From contig JAEDNB010000103.1 of the NCBI GenBank assembly GCA_016302725.1, positions 1 to 7,576 on the forward strand: a DNA stretch of 7,576 bases. The letters run 5' to 3'. Position 1 is the stretch's first letter. Each line of letters opens with the position of its first letter. Below the pieces are notes generated by a model, which had not been told where the DNA came from, did not search any database, and saw nothing but the letters and a program-made list of their open reading frames with translations. Made by a program: the position numbers and the translations under genes. The stretch comes from Lentisphaeria bacterium. GTDB lineage: Bacteria > Verrucomicrobiota > Lentisphaeria > Oligosphaerales > Oligosphaeraceae. Positions 1-6,127 of the stretch are shown here, piece after piece.

Positions 1-338
1 ATTTCCGCTTCCACTACTTTGCCATCCGGAAGATGCATTTCATGAAGCGGGCGGCTGCACTGGCCTGCTTCCCCGGCGGCTTCGGCACCATGGACGAACT
101 CTTCGAAGCCCTGACCCTCGTCCAGACCGGCATCGTCCCCAAAATCCCCATCCTCCTCTTCGGCAGTGAATTCTGGAAGGGGCTCATCCATTGGGAGCGC
201 TTTGTGGAGGAAGGCCTCATCTCCCCGGAGGACCTGGATTTGCTCCACTTCTGCGACTCCGCCTGGGAGGGCTGGAACCACATCCGGCAATTCTACCACC
301 AGAAATTCGCGGATGGGCGCCATGGGGGGGAGGAATGA
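1..338 (+). CDS. LOG family (TIGR00730-type) nucleotide 5'-monophosphate phosphoribohydrolase, C-terminal part
   Basis: The reading frame is open from base 3 and enters from outside the window, so the N-terminal half of this Rossmann-fold protein is missing; about 111 codons remain. The signature PGGFGTMDE (bases 72-98) is the PGGxGTxxE motif of LOG/lysine-decarboxylase-like proteins, which binds the nucleotide phosphate and supplies the catalytic Glu. It is preceded by the family-typical RKMHFMKRA and followed by FEALTLVQTG, also typical. Family members cleave nucleoside 5'-monophosphates (cytokinin ribotides or purine NMPs) into base and ribose 5-phosphate in the cytosol; the exact substrate here cannot be read from the sequence. 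The older label 'lysine decarboxylase' would be wrong. The TGA stop overlaps the prmC start by four bases (ATGA), implying co-translation. Family assignment is firm; substrate is not. Confidence 0.93.
   Translation, partial: FRFHYFAIRKMHFMKRAAALACFPGGFGTMDELFEALTLVQTGIVPKIPILLFGSEFWKGLIHWERFVEEGLISPEDLDLLHFCDSAWEGWNHIRQFYHQKFADGRHGGEE
325..334 (+). promoter_or_regulatory. Purine-rich ribosome binding site of prmC
   Basis: A G-run followed by GGAGGA sits directly in front of the ATG at 335, inside the end of the upstream LOG gene. The GGAGG core is closer to the start than the usual 5-9 bases, but the preceding G-run may also pair. It supports 335 over upstream in-frame starts, which would add residues unlike PrmC. 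Confidence 0.5.
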
Positions 339-1159
339 TTCCCCTTTCCCCGGCCCAGAGGGCCCTGCGGGAGGCGGGCGTGGAGAACGCCCTCCAGGAG
401 GGCCGCTGGATGGAGCGGCTCGCCCCCCGGGAGGGCGCCAGGCGGGGGCTCCCCCCAGGGGCCCTGCTGGAAGAATGGATTCGACGCCGCTGCTCCGGCG
501 AGCCTTTTCAATACGTGGTGGGTTCCGTGGAGTTTTACCAGGTGGAACTGGAGGTGGGCCCCGGCACCCTGATTCCCCGCCCCGAAACCGAACTCCTGGT
601 GGAACGTGCGCTGGAACACCTGGAAAGGGGCCCCGCCCAGGCCTGGGCCCTGGATTTGTGCACGGGCTCCGGGGCAATCCTCCTCTCCCTGGCCCATGCC
701 CGCCCCCGACTCCAGGGCGTGGGCGTGGACCTCTCCCCCGACGCCCTGGCCTGGGCCAGGCGGAACTGCGCCCTCCTCCACCTGGAAGAGCGGTGCCAAT
801 TCCTCCAGGGCGACCTCTTCTCCCCTCTGCCGCCCTCCCGTCGCTTCTCCCTCATCACCGCCAATCCCCCCTACGTCTCCCCCGAGGAATACCAGGCGCT
901 GCCCCGGGAAATCCGGGACTATGAACCCCGGATGGCCCTGGAGGCCGGGGAGGAGGGGCGGGAACTGGAGGAGAAAATCATCCGGCAGGCTCTTCCCTGG
1001 CTGGAACCCGGGGGCGCCCTCCTCCTGGAAATGGGGGAAACCCAGGGGGACGCCCTCCGGGAGGCCCTCCTGGCAAACGGCTACAGGGAGGTGAAAATCC
1101 TCCGGGACTTGACGGGAAGGGAGCGTTTCGCCCAGGGCCTCAGGCCCCCCTCCCCCTGA
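335..1159 (+). CDS. prmC: Peptide chain release factor N5-glutamine methyltransferase PrmC (HemK)
   Basis: The 274-aa protein is a normal length for PrmC. This cytosolic enzyme uses S-adenosylmethionine to methylate the Gln of the GGQ motif in release factors RF1 and RF2, raising termination efficiency. Visible landmarks in order are an N-terminal helical domain (about 1-75), the PrmC-characteristic RPETE at 82-86, SAM-binding motif I LDLCTGSGAI at 107-116, an acidic VDLS at 131-134 ending the second strand, the substrate-Gln-binding NPPY at 177-180, and the C-terminal strand PGGALLLEMG at 225-234 followed by DLTGRERF. The start at 335 overlaps the stop of the LOG gene as ATGA and has a purine-rich leader, so it is chosen over longer upstream extensions in the same frame. 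In many bacteria prmC sits beside prfA; here its visible left neighbour is a LOG gene. Nothing looks truncated or mutated. Confidence 0.96.
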   Translation: MIPLSPAQRALREAGVENALQEGRWMERLAPREGARRGLPPGALLEEWIRRRCSGEPFQYVVGSVEFYQVELEVGPGTLIPRPETELLVERALEHLERGPAQAWALDLCTGSGAILLSLAHARPRLQGVGVDLSPDALAWARRNCALLHLEERCQFLQGDLFSPLPPSRRFSLITANPPYVSPEEYQALPREIRDYEPRMALEAGEEGRELEEKIIRQALPWLEPGGALLLEMGETQGDALREALLANGYREVKILRDLTGRERFAQGLRPPSP

Positions 1160-1322
1160 CAGGGAACGCCCCCCCGGGGAAACCCCCGACAAACCGCTTT
1201 CCGGGAAGCCCTTCCCCGCGGGGGGAATAGGGCAAGTCGGTTATATTCTCCCCCTTGACGGATTCCCAGGCGCCCCTCCCCCCGCGAGGGAAGCCCCCCC
1301 TTTCCCCTGTCTCCCGTTCCCC
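1160..1322 (+). promoter_or_regulatory. Intergenic region before the dut cluster; possible promoter
   Basis: This 163-bp gap is the longest non-coding stretch in the window. It holds the inverted repeat at 1209-1232 and, at 1242-1247, TATATT, one of the few AT-rich hexamers here and a plausible -10 element. No convincing -35 box lies 16-18 bases upstream; the TTGACG at 1255-1260 looks like a -35 box but is downstream of TATATT and has no -10 match after it. From 1261 to the start codon the sequence is C-rich, with no Shine-Dalgarno-like purine run. A promoter here would drive the 232-aa unknown gene, dut and the genes that follow. Confidence 0.27.
1209..1232 (+). terminator. GC-rich inverted repeat after prmC (possible terminator or leader hairpin)
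   Basis: CCC TTCCCC and GGGGAA TA GGG form a stem of nine G-C/A-T pairs around a GCGG loop, with a two-base TA bulge on the right arm. It lies 49 bases after the prmC stop. There is no proper T-run behind it (CAAGTCGGTTATATT follows), so a classical Rho-independent terminator is only weakly supported. In sequence this rich in G and C, chance hairpins are common. Confidence 0.3.
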
Positions 1323-2021
1323 ATGAGCACCTACGAAGACATCTGGTTCGCGGCACGCTCCACCAAAATCGTCTACATGCCGCACAAACTGCTGGAGACC
1401 TTCGGCGCATCCCGCGTGGAGTACCTGGTGGTCTCCGAGGACTTGGACCGTCCAGGTGCCCTTACCATCAGGACCGGGGAGGTGACCGCCGAACGGCCGC
1501 GCATCATCACCCCCGCCTACTTCGCCAGGCGCCTCACGGACAATTTCGGCGAGGACGCCAGGCGATATCTGGAGGAGGTGGTCTCCCGCGATGTGAACGC
1601 ACGCTTCCTGGAATACGGGCTGCGCTTCGGCAAGAACGAACACAAGGAAGAGCATGTCAGCGGCAACCCCATGGAGGTGGCCGAACAGGCCGCCGCCGAG
1701 GCCCAGGACAACTGGGAGGCCCTGCGGGGAGTCCTGGTGGGGCCGGACGACGCCTGGGAGGTCTCCCTGATGCATTTCCTCACCGAGATGGTCCGAAAGT
1801 CCCTCCCCGCCCACGCCCGGAACCTCGCCCGACAGGGCCTCTTCCGGATGGACGACGGCGTGCCCCAGGGGATCCTCCAGGAAATCCAGCGGGACTTCCA
1901 GGAGTGCCGCACCCTGGAGGATGCCCGCCGCCTGGGGGCGAAACTCCGGGACTACGGCCTCTTCTCCCGCTTCGAGGAGCAGTTCTACCCCCTTTACATG
2001 AGGCTGAAAAACCATGGTTGA
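1323..2021 (+). CDS. Conserved-looking protein of unknown function, translationally coupled to dut
   Basis: I do not recognise a named family for this 232-aa protein. It has no signal peptide and no membrane segment, and is rich in charged residues, so it is probably cytosolic and folded. The N-terminal third (about 1-65) looks alpha/beta, with strand-like segments KIVYMP, VEYLVVSED and LTIRTGEV. Residues 66-225 look mainly helical, including an acidic/alanine helix at 117-139 (MEVAEQAAAEAQDNWEALR) and a C-terminal helical tail ending FYPLYMRLKN. Composition and codon use match the neighbouring genes, with GC-ending codons throughout, so it is a real gene. ATG at 1323 is the first sensible start; no Shine-Dalgarno sequence precedes it. 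The last eight bases overlap the dut start (ATGGTTGA), so the two are likely co-translated, which hints at, but does not prove, a link to nucleotide metabolism. Confidence 0.85.
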   Translation: MSTYEDIWFAARSTKIVYMPHKLLETFGASRVEYLVVSEDLDRPGALTIRTGEVTAERPRIITPAYFARRLTDNFGEDARRYLEEVVSRDVNARFLEYGLRFGKNEHKEEHVSGNPMEVAEQAAAEAQDNWEALRGVLVGPDDAWEVSLMHFLTEMVRKSLPAHARNLARQGLFRMDDGVPQGILQEIQRDFQECRTLEDARRLGAKLRDYGLFSRFEEQFYPLYMRLKNHG

Positions 2022-2454
2022 CACCATCCTTTTCCAAATCGCCCCCGAGGACCGGGAACTCACCCCCGCCAGGCAGCACGACTCCGACGCCGCCTTCGAC
2101 CTGCGCTCCCGGGTTGACGAACTCCTCGCCCCGGGGGAGTGGAAGGCCATCCCCACCGGCGTGAAGATGCAGCTCCCCCAGGATTTCGTGGCCGACGTGC
2201 GCCCCCGCAGCGGCCTGGCCCTGAAACATGGGGTGACAGTCCTCAACACCCCGGGCACCATCGACCCGGGATACCGGGGGGAGGTGAAGGTGCTCCTTGT
2301 CAACCATGGAAAGACCCCCTTCCCCATCCGACGGGGCGACCGCATCGCCCAACTTCTCTTCTTCCGGCTCCCCCAGGTCCAGGTAGTCTTGACGGACACC
2401 CTGGAGTGCAGCGACCGGGGGGAGGGCGGCTTCGGCTCCACAGGGCGCCGGTAA
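2014..2454 (+). CDS. dut: Deoxyuridine 5'-triphosphate nucleotidohydrolase (dUTPase)
   Basis: The 146-aa protein matches the standard length of the homotrimeric dUTPase, a cytosolic enzyme that hydrolyses dUTP to dUMP and pyrophosphate, keeping uracil out of DNA and feeding thymidylate synthesis. All five family motifs are present in order: I DSDAAFDLRS (22-31, ordinarily around the conserved Asp-Leu), II PRSGLAL (64-70), III GTIDPGYRGE (81-90) with catalytic Asp84 and the uracil-stacking Tyr87, IV RGDRIAQLLF (107-116), and V RGEGGFGSTG (135-144), the glycine-rich flap that closes over the nucleotide. The complete motif set indicates an active enzyme. The ATG overlaps the end of the upstream unknown gene; a GAGG at 2000-2003, ten bases ahead, may serve as ribosome binding site. 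The lytic transglycosylase gene begins 15 bases after the stop. Confidence 0.97.
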   Translation: MVDTILFQIAPEDRELTPARQHDSDAAFDLRSRVDELLAPGEWKAIPTGVKMQLPQDFVADVRPRSGLALKHGVTVLNTPGTIDPGYRGEVKVLLVNHGKTPFPIRRGDRIAQLLFFRLPQVQVVLTDTLECSDRGEGGFGSTGRR

Positions 2455-2469
2455 CCCACGCCCCCTCCC

Positions 2470-3066
2470 ATGCGGCATCCGCGCCGTCCCCCCCGCACCC
2501 CACCCTCCCTCCCGCTCCCCCTCCTTTCCCTGCTTCTTCTGCTGGGGCTTGCCCCCTGCGCACTTCCCCCCGGCGGAGGACGCTGGCCCCAGGGGGAGGA
2601 GGCCCTTTCCCCCCTGGTGGAGGAGGCGGCCCTGCGCCATGGCCTCCCCCCCTCCCTGGTGCAGGCAGTGGTCTGGAAGGAAAGCCGCTTCCGCCCGGAG
2701 GCGACAGGCTCCCAGGGGGAGATTGGCCTCATGCAGTTGACGCCGGGCGCCATGCGGGACTGGGCGGCGGCCCATGGCTGCCCCCCCCCGGGAAGGGGCA
2801 GGGCCTTCGCCCCCGCACTCAACCTGGAAATTGGATGCTGGTACCTCGCCCGCGCCCTCCGACGCTGGGAAGGCTACCACTCCGCCCTGGTCCTGGCCCT
2901 GGCGGAATACAACGCAGGCCCCGCAACGGTCCTCCGGGAATGGCGCCCCGCCACCCCGGACACCCCCCTTCCCCTGGAGGAAATCCCCTACCCCGAAACC
3001 CGGGAGTACATCCGCCAAATCCTCCTGCAAAAGGAACACTACGACACCCGCCCCTCCGCCCCCTGA
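2470..3066 (+). CDS. Secreted or membrane-anchored lytic transglycosylase, SLT (family 1) domain
   Basis: The protein has 198 aa. Residues 1-30 form an arginine-rich n-region followed by a leucine-rich hydrophobic core (PLPLLSLLLLLGLAPC), i.e. a signal peptide or anchor. Cys30 could be a lipoprotein acceptor, but the Pro before it makes LAPC a poor lipobox. Residues about 44-195 form a minimal SLT domain of Slt70/MltC/MltE type: catalytic Glu71 in KESRF, GLMQL at 86-90, AEYNAG at 145-150, and a C-terminal helix with EYIRQILL near 179-186. Such enzymes cleave the MurNAc-GlcNAc bond of peptidoglycan, releasing 1,6-anhydro-muropeptides, in the periplasm. No LysM, SPOR or other wall-binding module is present. 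A run of nine C's (2781-2789) interrupts the domain at HGCPPPG, but the frame is preserved on both sides. The start has no Shine-Dalgarno sequence (CCCCTCCCATG). The next gene starts five bases after the stop. Confidence 0.9.
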   Translation: MRHPRRPPRTPPSLPLPLLSLLLLLGLAPCALPPGGGRWPQGEEALSPLVEEAALRHGLPPSLVQAVVWKESRFRPEATGSQGEIGLMQLTPGAMRDWAAAHGCPPPGRGRAFAPALNLEIGCWYLARALRRWEGYHSALVLALAEYNAGPATVLREWRPATPDTPLPLEEIPYPETREYIRQILLQKEHYDTRPSAP

Positions 3067-3071
3067 ACACC

Positions 3072-3929
3072 ATGCCCGACTCCCCCGCACCTTCCCCCTC
3101 CTCCCGGCTCCAGGCCGCCCAGGCGCTCCTCGGAGACAGCGACAATGAAGTCGCCTCCCTGGCCATGGAGTGCATCCTGAAAAGCGGGAAGGCGGAGGAG
3201 TCCCTGGCCACCCTCCAGGACACCGCCGACAAAAATGTCCGGAAACGGGCCCACCAACTGGGCACCCTCCTGCACCAGGACGCCATCCTCCGTCAACTGG
3301 TCCAGGACTACGAACAGGCCAGGCTCTCCGCCCTGGACGGCATGATGCGCATCGACCTCCTCTACGACACCAGCAGTTCCCTCACCTTCCTGCAGGAACA
3401 ACTCACCGCCCTGGAGACGGAGTTCAAAAAGGGCATCCGCGGCCCCCTCACCTTCTCCAAACTCTGCCAGAGCATGGAGCGCATGGATTTCTTCGTCCCC
3501 CCCCTCCCCTGGCTTGCCATCGAGGACTATCTCATCGGGGACGTGCTGGACGGGGACGGCGGGGCCTCCCCCCTGGTGCTCTCCACCCTCTGCCGCCATC
3601 TGGCCACCCCCCGGGGACTCCCAGTGACCATCGCCACCTGCAACGGCTTCATCGGCTTCACCCACGGGGACTGGGTCTGCCTCCCCGAACAGGGCTGGCA
3701 AAGCCGCCAACTCACCCGGCAGGACGAACTCTGCCCCCTCCACGACCAGCAAATCTTCCAACTCTACCTCTGCCAGATGCTCGCCGGCGCCATGGCCTCC
3801 TGGGAAGCCTACGACGTCCACCTCTTCCTGGAAATCTACCAGAGCCTCTTCGGGCTCAAGGGAAATCCCCTGCCCTACCCCTTCGGGGACCTGGGCCTCC
3901 GGCAGCCCCCGCAGCCTGACGCCCCTTGA
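3072..3929 (+). CDS. SirB1/transglutaminase-like protein with helical N-terminus, probably degenerate
   Basis: The 285-aa protein has no signal peptide or membrane segment. Residues 12-75 look like one or two HEAT-type helical repeats (LLGDSDNEVASLAMECIL; NVRKRAHQLGTLL). Residues about 85-200 resemble SirB1/Transglut_core2 proteins: a helical region with DDL-like IDLLYD, then EDYLIGDVLDGDGGASPLVLSTLCRHLATPRGLPV (split here at 151-184 for reference), matching in layout the family pattern of a 'Y.LGDVL' helix, a glycine-serine turn, a long helix, and 'GLPV' leading into a strand. In typical SirB1 proteins the next strand carries a GHFLV motif with a conserved His; here it reads NGFIGF at 191-196, so the His is absent and no clear Cys-His-Asp triad is seen. 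The role of SirB1 proteins is itself poorly defined. ATG at 3072 was chosen because upstream extension runs through the lytic transglycosylase gene in another frame. The homology is inferred from pattern only. Confidence 0.8.
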   Translation: MPDSPAPSPSSRLQAAQALLGDSDNEVASLAMECILKSGKAEESLATLQDTADKNVRKRAHQLGTLLHQDAILRQLVQDYEQARLSALDGMMRIDLLYDTSSSLTFLQEQLTALETEFKKGIRGPLTFSKLCQSMERMDFFVPPLPWLAIEDYLIGDVLDGDGGASPLVLSTLCRHLATPRGLPVTIATCNGFIGFTHGDWVCLPEQGWQSRQLTRQDELCPLHDQQIFQLYLCQMLAGAMASWEAYDVHLFLEIYQSLFGLKGNPLPYPFGDLGLRQPPQPDAP

Positions 3930-3952
3930 TTCCCCCCTTTCCACCCCCACCT

Positions 3953-3956
3953 GGAG
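3953..3956 (+). promoter_or_regulatory. Shine-Dalgarno sequence deciding the start of the CobS-like membrane protein
   Basis: GGAG lies eight bases before the ATG at 3965, good spacing for a ribosome binding site. It favours this ATG over a TTG at 3926 that overlaps the stop of the preceding gene and would add a thirteen-residue proline-rich extension. Confidence 0.55.
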
Positions 3957-3964
3957 CCACCGCC

Positions 3965-4663
3965 ATGAATCCCATTCTCACCTCCTTCCTGAAGGCCTTG
4001 GGCAAGTGCACAAGAATCCAGGCGCTGCCCCCGGGGCGGGATGACAACAGCCCCGTCCCCTTCTTCTGGCAGACGGCTGTGTACGCCTTCCTGGGCCTCC
4101 TCCACCTGGTCGTGGCCCTCCTCTGCCGGGCCCTCTTCCGGACGAACCTGGCGGCCAGTGCCCTGGGGACGGCGGCCATCCTCCTGCTGCACCTCTACCT
4201 GACCCGCTGCGGATACCCGGACATGGCCTCCCTGTTCCGCCGTCGCTTCGGGCAGGGCGTCGGGGGGCCCTCCCCCGCCGACCTGCCTGCCCAATGCCTC
4301 CTGCCGGCGGGGCTCTTCCTTCTCCTGCACTGCGGGGGCGCCTGCTGGCTGCCTGCCATCCTCGCCCTGGGCGCCACCCTGGGGGCCGAACTCTCCTCCC
4401 TTCCCCGGAAGGAGGACTATCCGGAGCGGGGCGGCTGGTTCCTGGGCGGGGGCGCCCTCCTCCTCTTCACGGTCCTCCCCGCCCTCTTCTCCCCCGGCGC
4501 GGGAAACATGCCCTTCCTCCGGGCCCTCCTCTTCCTCCTCATCCTCCTGTTCCTGGCGCCGCGCCTGAAGAAATACCGGACCACGCCCAGGGACTACCCC
4601 GCCAACCGCCTCCTGGCCACGGCGGGGGTCCTTCTCCTGGCCGTCCTCGCCGCAGCCCTGTAA
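3965..4663 (+). CDS. Multi-pass membrane protein with CobS-like layout, catalytic motif missing
   Basis: The 232-aa protein is strongly hydrophobic, with about six or seven predicted membrane segments (roughly residues 33-56, 62-80, 112-142 as one or two, 158-176, 183-199 and 214-232). I find a colinear resemblance to CobS, the adenosylcobinamide-GDP ribazoletransferase: an N-terminal FLKALGKCTRI in place of CobS 'FLTRLPV', a first hydrophobic block, then LYLTRCGYPDMASLF (77-91) at the place of CobS 'LTGGLHLDGLADTADGLF', and a C-terminal KKYRTTPRDYPANRLL (202-217) plus last helix at the place of 'GGITGDVLGALNEL'. The Asp-rich DGLADTADG metal/substrate motif and the TGD motif are not kept (only one Asp, Asp86, at the first), so CobS activity is unlikely. 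Alternatively it is an unrelated membrane protein. No cobalamin gene lies nearby. The gene is real by composition, a clear Shine-Dalgarno sequence, and tight spacing (12 bases) to rimO. Confidence 0.75.
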   Translation: MNPILTSFLKALGKCTRIQALPPGRDDNSPVPFFWQTAVYAFLGLLHLVVALLCRALFRTNLAASALGTAAILLLHLYLTRCGYPDMASLFRRRFGQGVGGPSPADLPAQCLLPAGLFLLLHCGGACWLPAILALGATLGAELSSLPRKEDYPERGGWFLGGGALLLFTVLPALFSPGAGNMPFLRALLFLLILLFLAPRLKKYRTTPRDYPANRLLATAGVLLLAVLAAAL

Positions 4664-4675
4664 CCCCCCCCTCCC

Positions 4676-6082
4676 ATGACCCAGTCCCCTGATTCCCTGA
4701 CCCAAGAACCCCTGGTGGTCCACGTGGTGGCCCTGGGATGCGCCAAAAACCTGGTTGACGCCGAGGTGATGTGCGGCACCATGGCCGCCAACGGCATCTA
4801 TCTCACCGACGACCCCGAGGAAGCCCATGTCATCCTCATCAACACCTGCGGCTTCATCCAGTCCGCCAGGGACGAGGCGGAGGAGGCCATCCGGGACGCC
4901 CTGGCCTGGAAGCGCCGCGGCGTGCGCAAGGGCATGCTCCGCCTGGTGGTGGTGGGGGGATGCCTGGCCCAGAGAAGCGCCCCCCAATATGCGGAAAAGT
5001 ATCCCGGCGTGGATTGCTGGATGGGGGTGGACGCCGTCCCCCAGGTGCATCGCCTCCTGGCGGACCTGGTGGAAAAGGCGGAGAGCGGAGCCCCGGCGGA
5101 ACCCCGCCTGGCCATCCCCACGGCACGGCCCCAGTGGCTCTATGACGAAAACACCCCCCGCATCCAGTCCACCCCCGACACCTATGCCTACGTGAAGATT
5201 GCCGAGGGGTGCAACCACCGCTGCGCCTTCTGCGCCATCCCGGGCATCCGGGGCAACCTCCGGAGCCGCCCCATGGACTCCATCCTGGCGGAATGCCGCC
5301 AGTTCCTCTCCGCCGGGGTGCGGGAACTGAACCTCATCGCCCAGGACACCACCGCCTACGGGCTGGACCTCGCCCCACGGGGCTCCCTGGCGGCACTGCT
5401 GAAGGCCCTGGACGCCCTGGAGGGCGACTTCTGGGTGAGGGTGCTCTACACCCATCCCCTCCACCTCACGGAGGAGGTCCTGGAGGCCCTGGGCAACTCC
5501 CGCCACGTGGTGCCCTATCTGGACGTCCCCCTCCAGCATGTGAACAGCGCCATCCTCAAGTCCATGAGGCGGGGGATGGACGGGGAGAAGACCCGCGCCC
5601 TCCTGAAGGGCATCCGGGAAAAATACCCCCGCATGACCATCCGCACCACCGTCATGACCGGATATCCCGGGGAGACCCCGGAGGCCTTCCAGGAACTGCT
5701 GGACTTTGTCAAGGAATTCTCCTTCGACCGCCTGGGGGCCTTCGCCTTCTCCCCGGAACCCGGCACACCCGCCTACGAAATCCAGGAGGGCAAGGTCCTC
5801 CGTCGCACCGCCGAGGCCAGGAGGGACAAGCTGCTGGCCCTCCAGAAGCAGATCTCCGCGGCGAAGAACCGTGCCCTGCTGGGCACCACCATGACCGTCC
5901 TGGTGGAGGAGTCCCTGGGGAAGCGTCAGTGGCTGGCCCGTTCCGCCGGCGACGCCCCGGAGGTGGACCAGAGCGTCGTGGTGGAGGCGCCTCCCCGCAC
6001 CGTCCTCAAGCCCGGCACCTTCCTGACGGTGAAGGTCAACCGGGCCAGCGAATACGACCTGGGGGCGGTGCCCCTTCCCTAG
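4676..6082 (+). CDS. rimO: Ribosomal protein S12 methylthiotransferase RimO
   Basis: The 468-aa radical-SAM enzyme inserts a methylthio group on the beta-carbon of the conserved Asp of ribosomal protein S12 (Asp88 in E. coli numbering). Domains in order: UPF0004/MTTase N-terminal domain (about 14-125) with ALGCAKNLVD, INTCGF and GGCLAQR providing Cys22, Cys58 and Cys96 for the auxiliary [4Fe-4S] cluster; radical-SAM barrel (about 168-395) with the CxxxCxxC motif Cys179-Cys183-Cys186 in EGCNHRCAFCAIP; and a C-terminal TRAM domain (about 400-466). ALGCAKNLVD and VPYLDVPLQH are RimO-type features and distinguish it from MiaB and MtaB, which act on tRNA. Length is slightly above the E. coli protein (441 aa), partly from a dozen extra N-terminal residues. 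The start has no Shine-Dalgarno sequence (CCCTCCCATG). It is 12 bases downstream of the membrane protein gene, probably in the same transcript. Confidence 0.97.
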   Translation: MTQSPDSLTQEPLVVHVVALGCAKNLVDAEVMCGTMAANGIYLTDDPEEAHVILINTCGFIQSARDEAEEAIRDALAWKRRGVRKGMLRLVVVGGCLAQRSAPQYAEKYPGVDCWMGVDAVPQVHRLLADLVEKAESGAPAEPRLAIPTARPQWLYDENTPRIQSTPDTYAYVKIAEGCNHRCAFCAIPGIRGNLRSRPMDSILAECRQFLSAGVRELNLIAQDTTAYGLDLAPRGSLAALLKALDALEGDFWVRVLYTHPLHLTEEVLEALGNSRHVVPYLDVPLQHVNSAILKSMRRGMDGEKTRALLKGIREKYPRMTIRTTVMTGYPGETPEAFQELLDFVKEFSFDRLGAFAFSPEPGTPAYEIQEGKVLRRTAEARRDKLLALQKQISAAKNRALLGTTMTVLVEESLGKRQWLARSAGDAPEVDQSVVVEAPPRTVLKPGTFLTVKVNRASEYDLGAVPLP

Positions 6083-6097
6083 CCCCTCCCCCGGCGC

Positions 6098-6127
6098 AGG
6101 CCCCCTTTCCCGGGGCCTCCCGGTTTT
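6098..6127 (+). terminator. Hairpin with short T-tract after rimO, candidate Rho-independent terminator
   Basis: AGGCCCC (6098-6104) and GGGGCCT (6112-6118) form a perfect seven-base-pair stem with a seven-base loop, starting 16 bases after the rimO stop. Five bases later comes TTTT (6124-6127), short for a terminator. It could end the dut-rimO transcript, or be a partial terminator leaving read-through into the FtsQ-like gene ten bases downstream. Confidence 0.4.

Noticed and set aside
1255..1260. TTGACG as a -35 box
   Set aside because: No -10-like hexamer lies 16-18 bases downstream; that stretch is C-rich.
1140..2822. Minus-strand open frame of 560 codons across the unknown gene and dut
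   Set aside because: Antisense shadow with Arg/Gly/Ser-rich composition and no motifs; the opposite strand encodes a clear dUTPase.
2139..3071. N-terminal extension of the SirB1-like gene through dut and the transglycosylase gene
   Set aside because: The extension is a Pro/Gly/Arg-rich out-of-frame translation of two real genes; natural composition begins only after ATG 3072.
4676..6082. MiaB or MtaB (tRNA methylthiotransferase) instead of RimO
   Set aside because: ALGCAKNLVD and VPYLDVPLQH, plus the general N-terminal pattern, are those of RimO.
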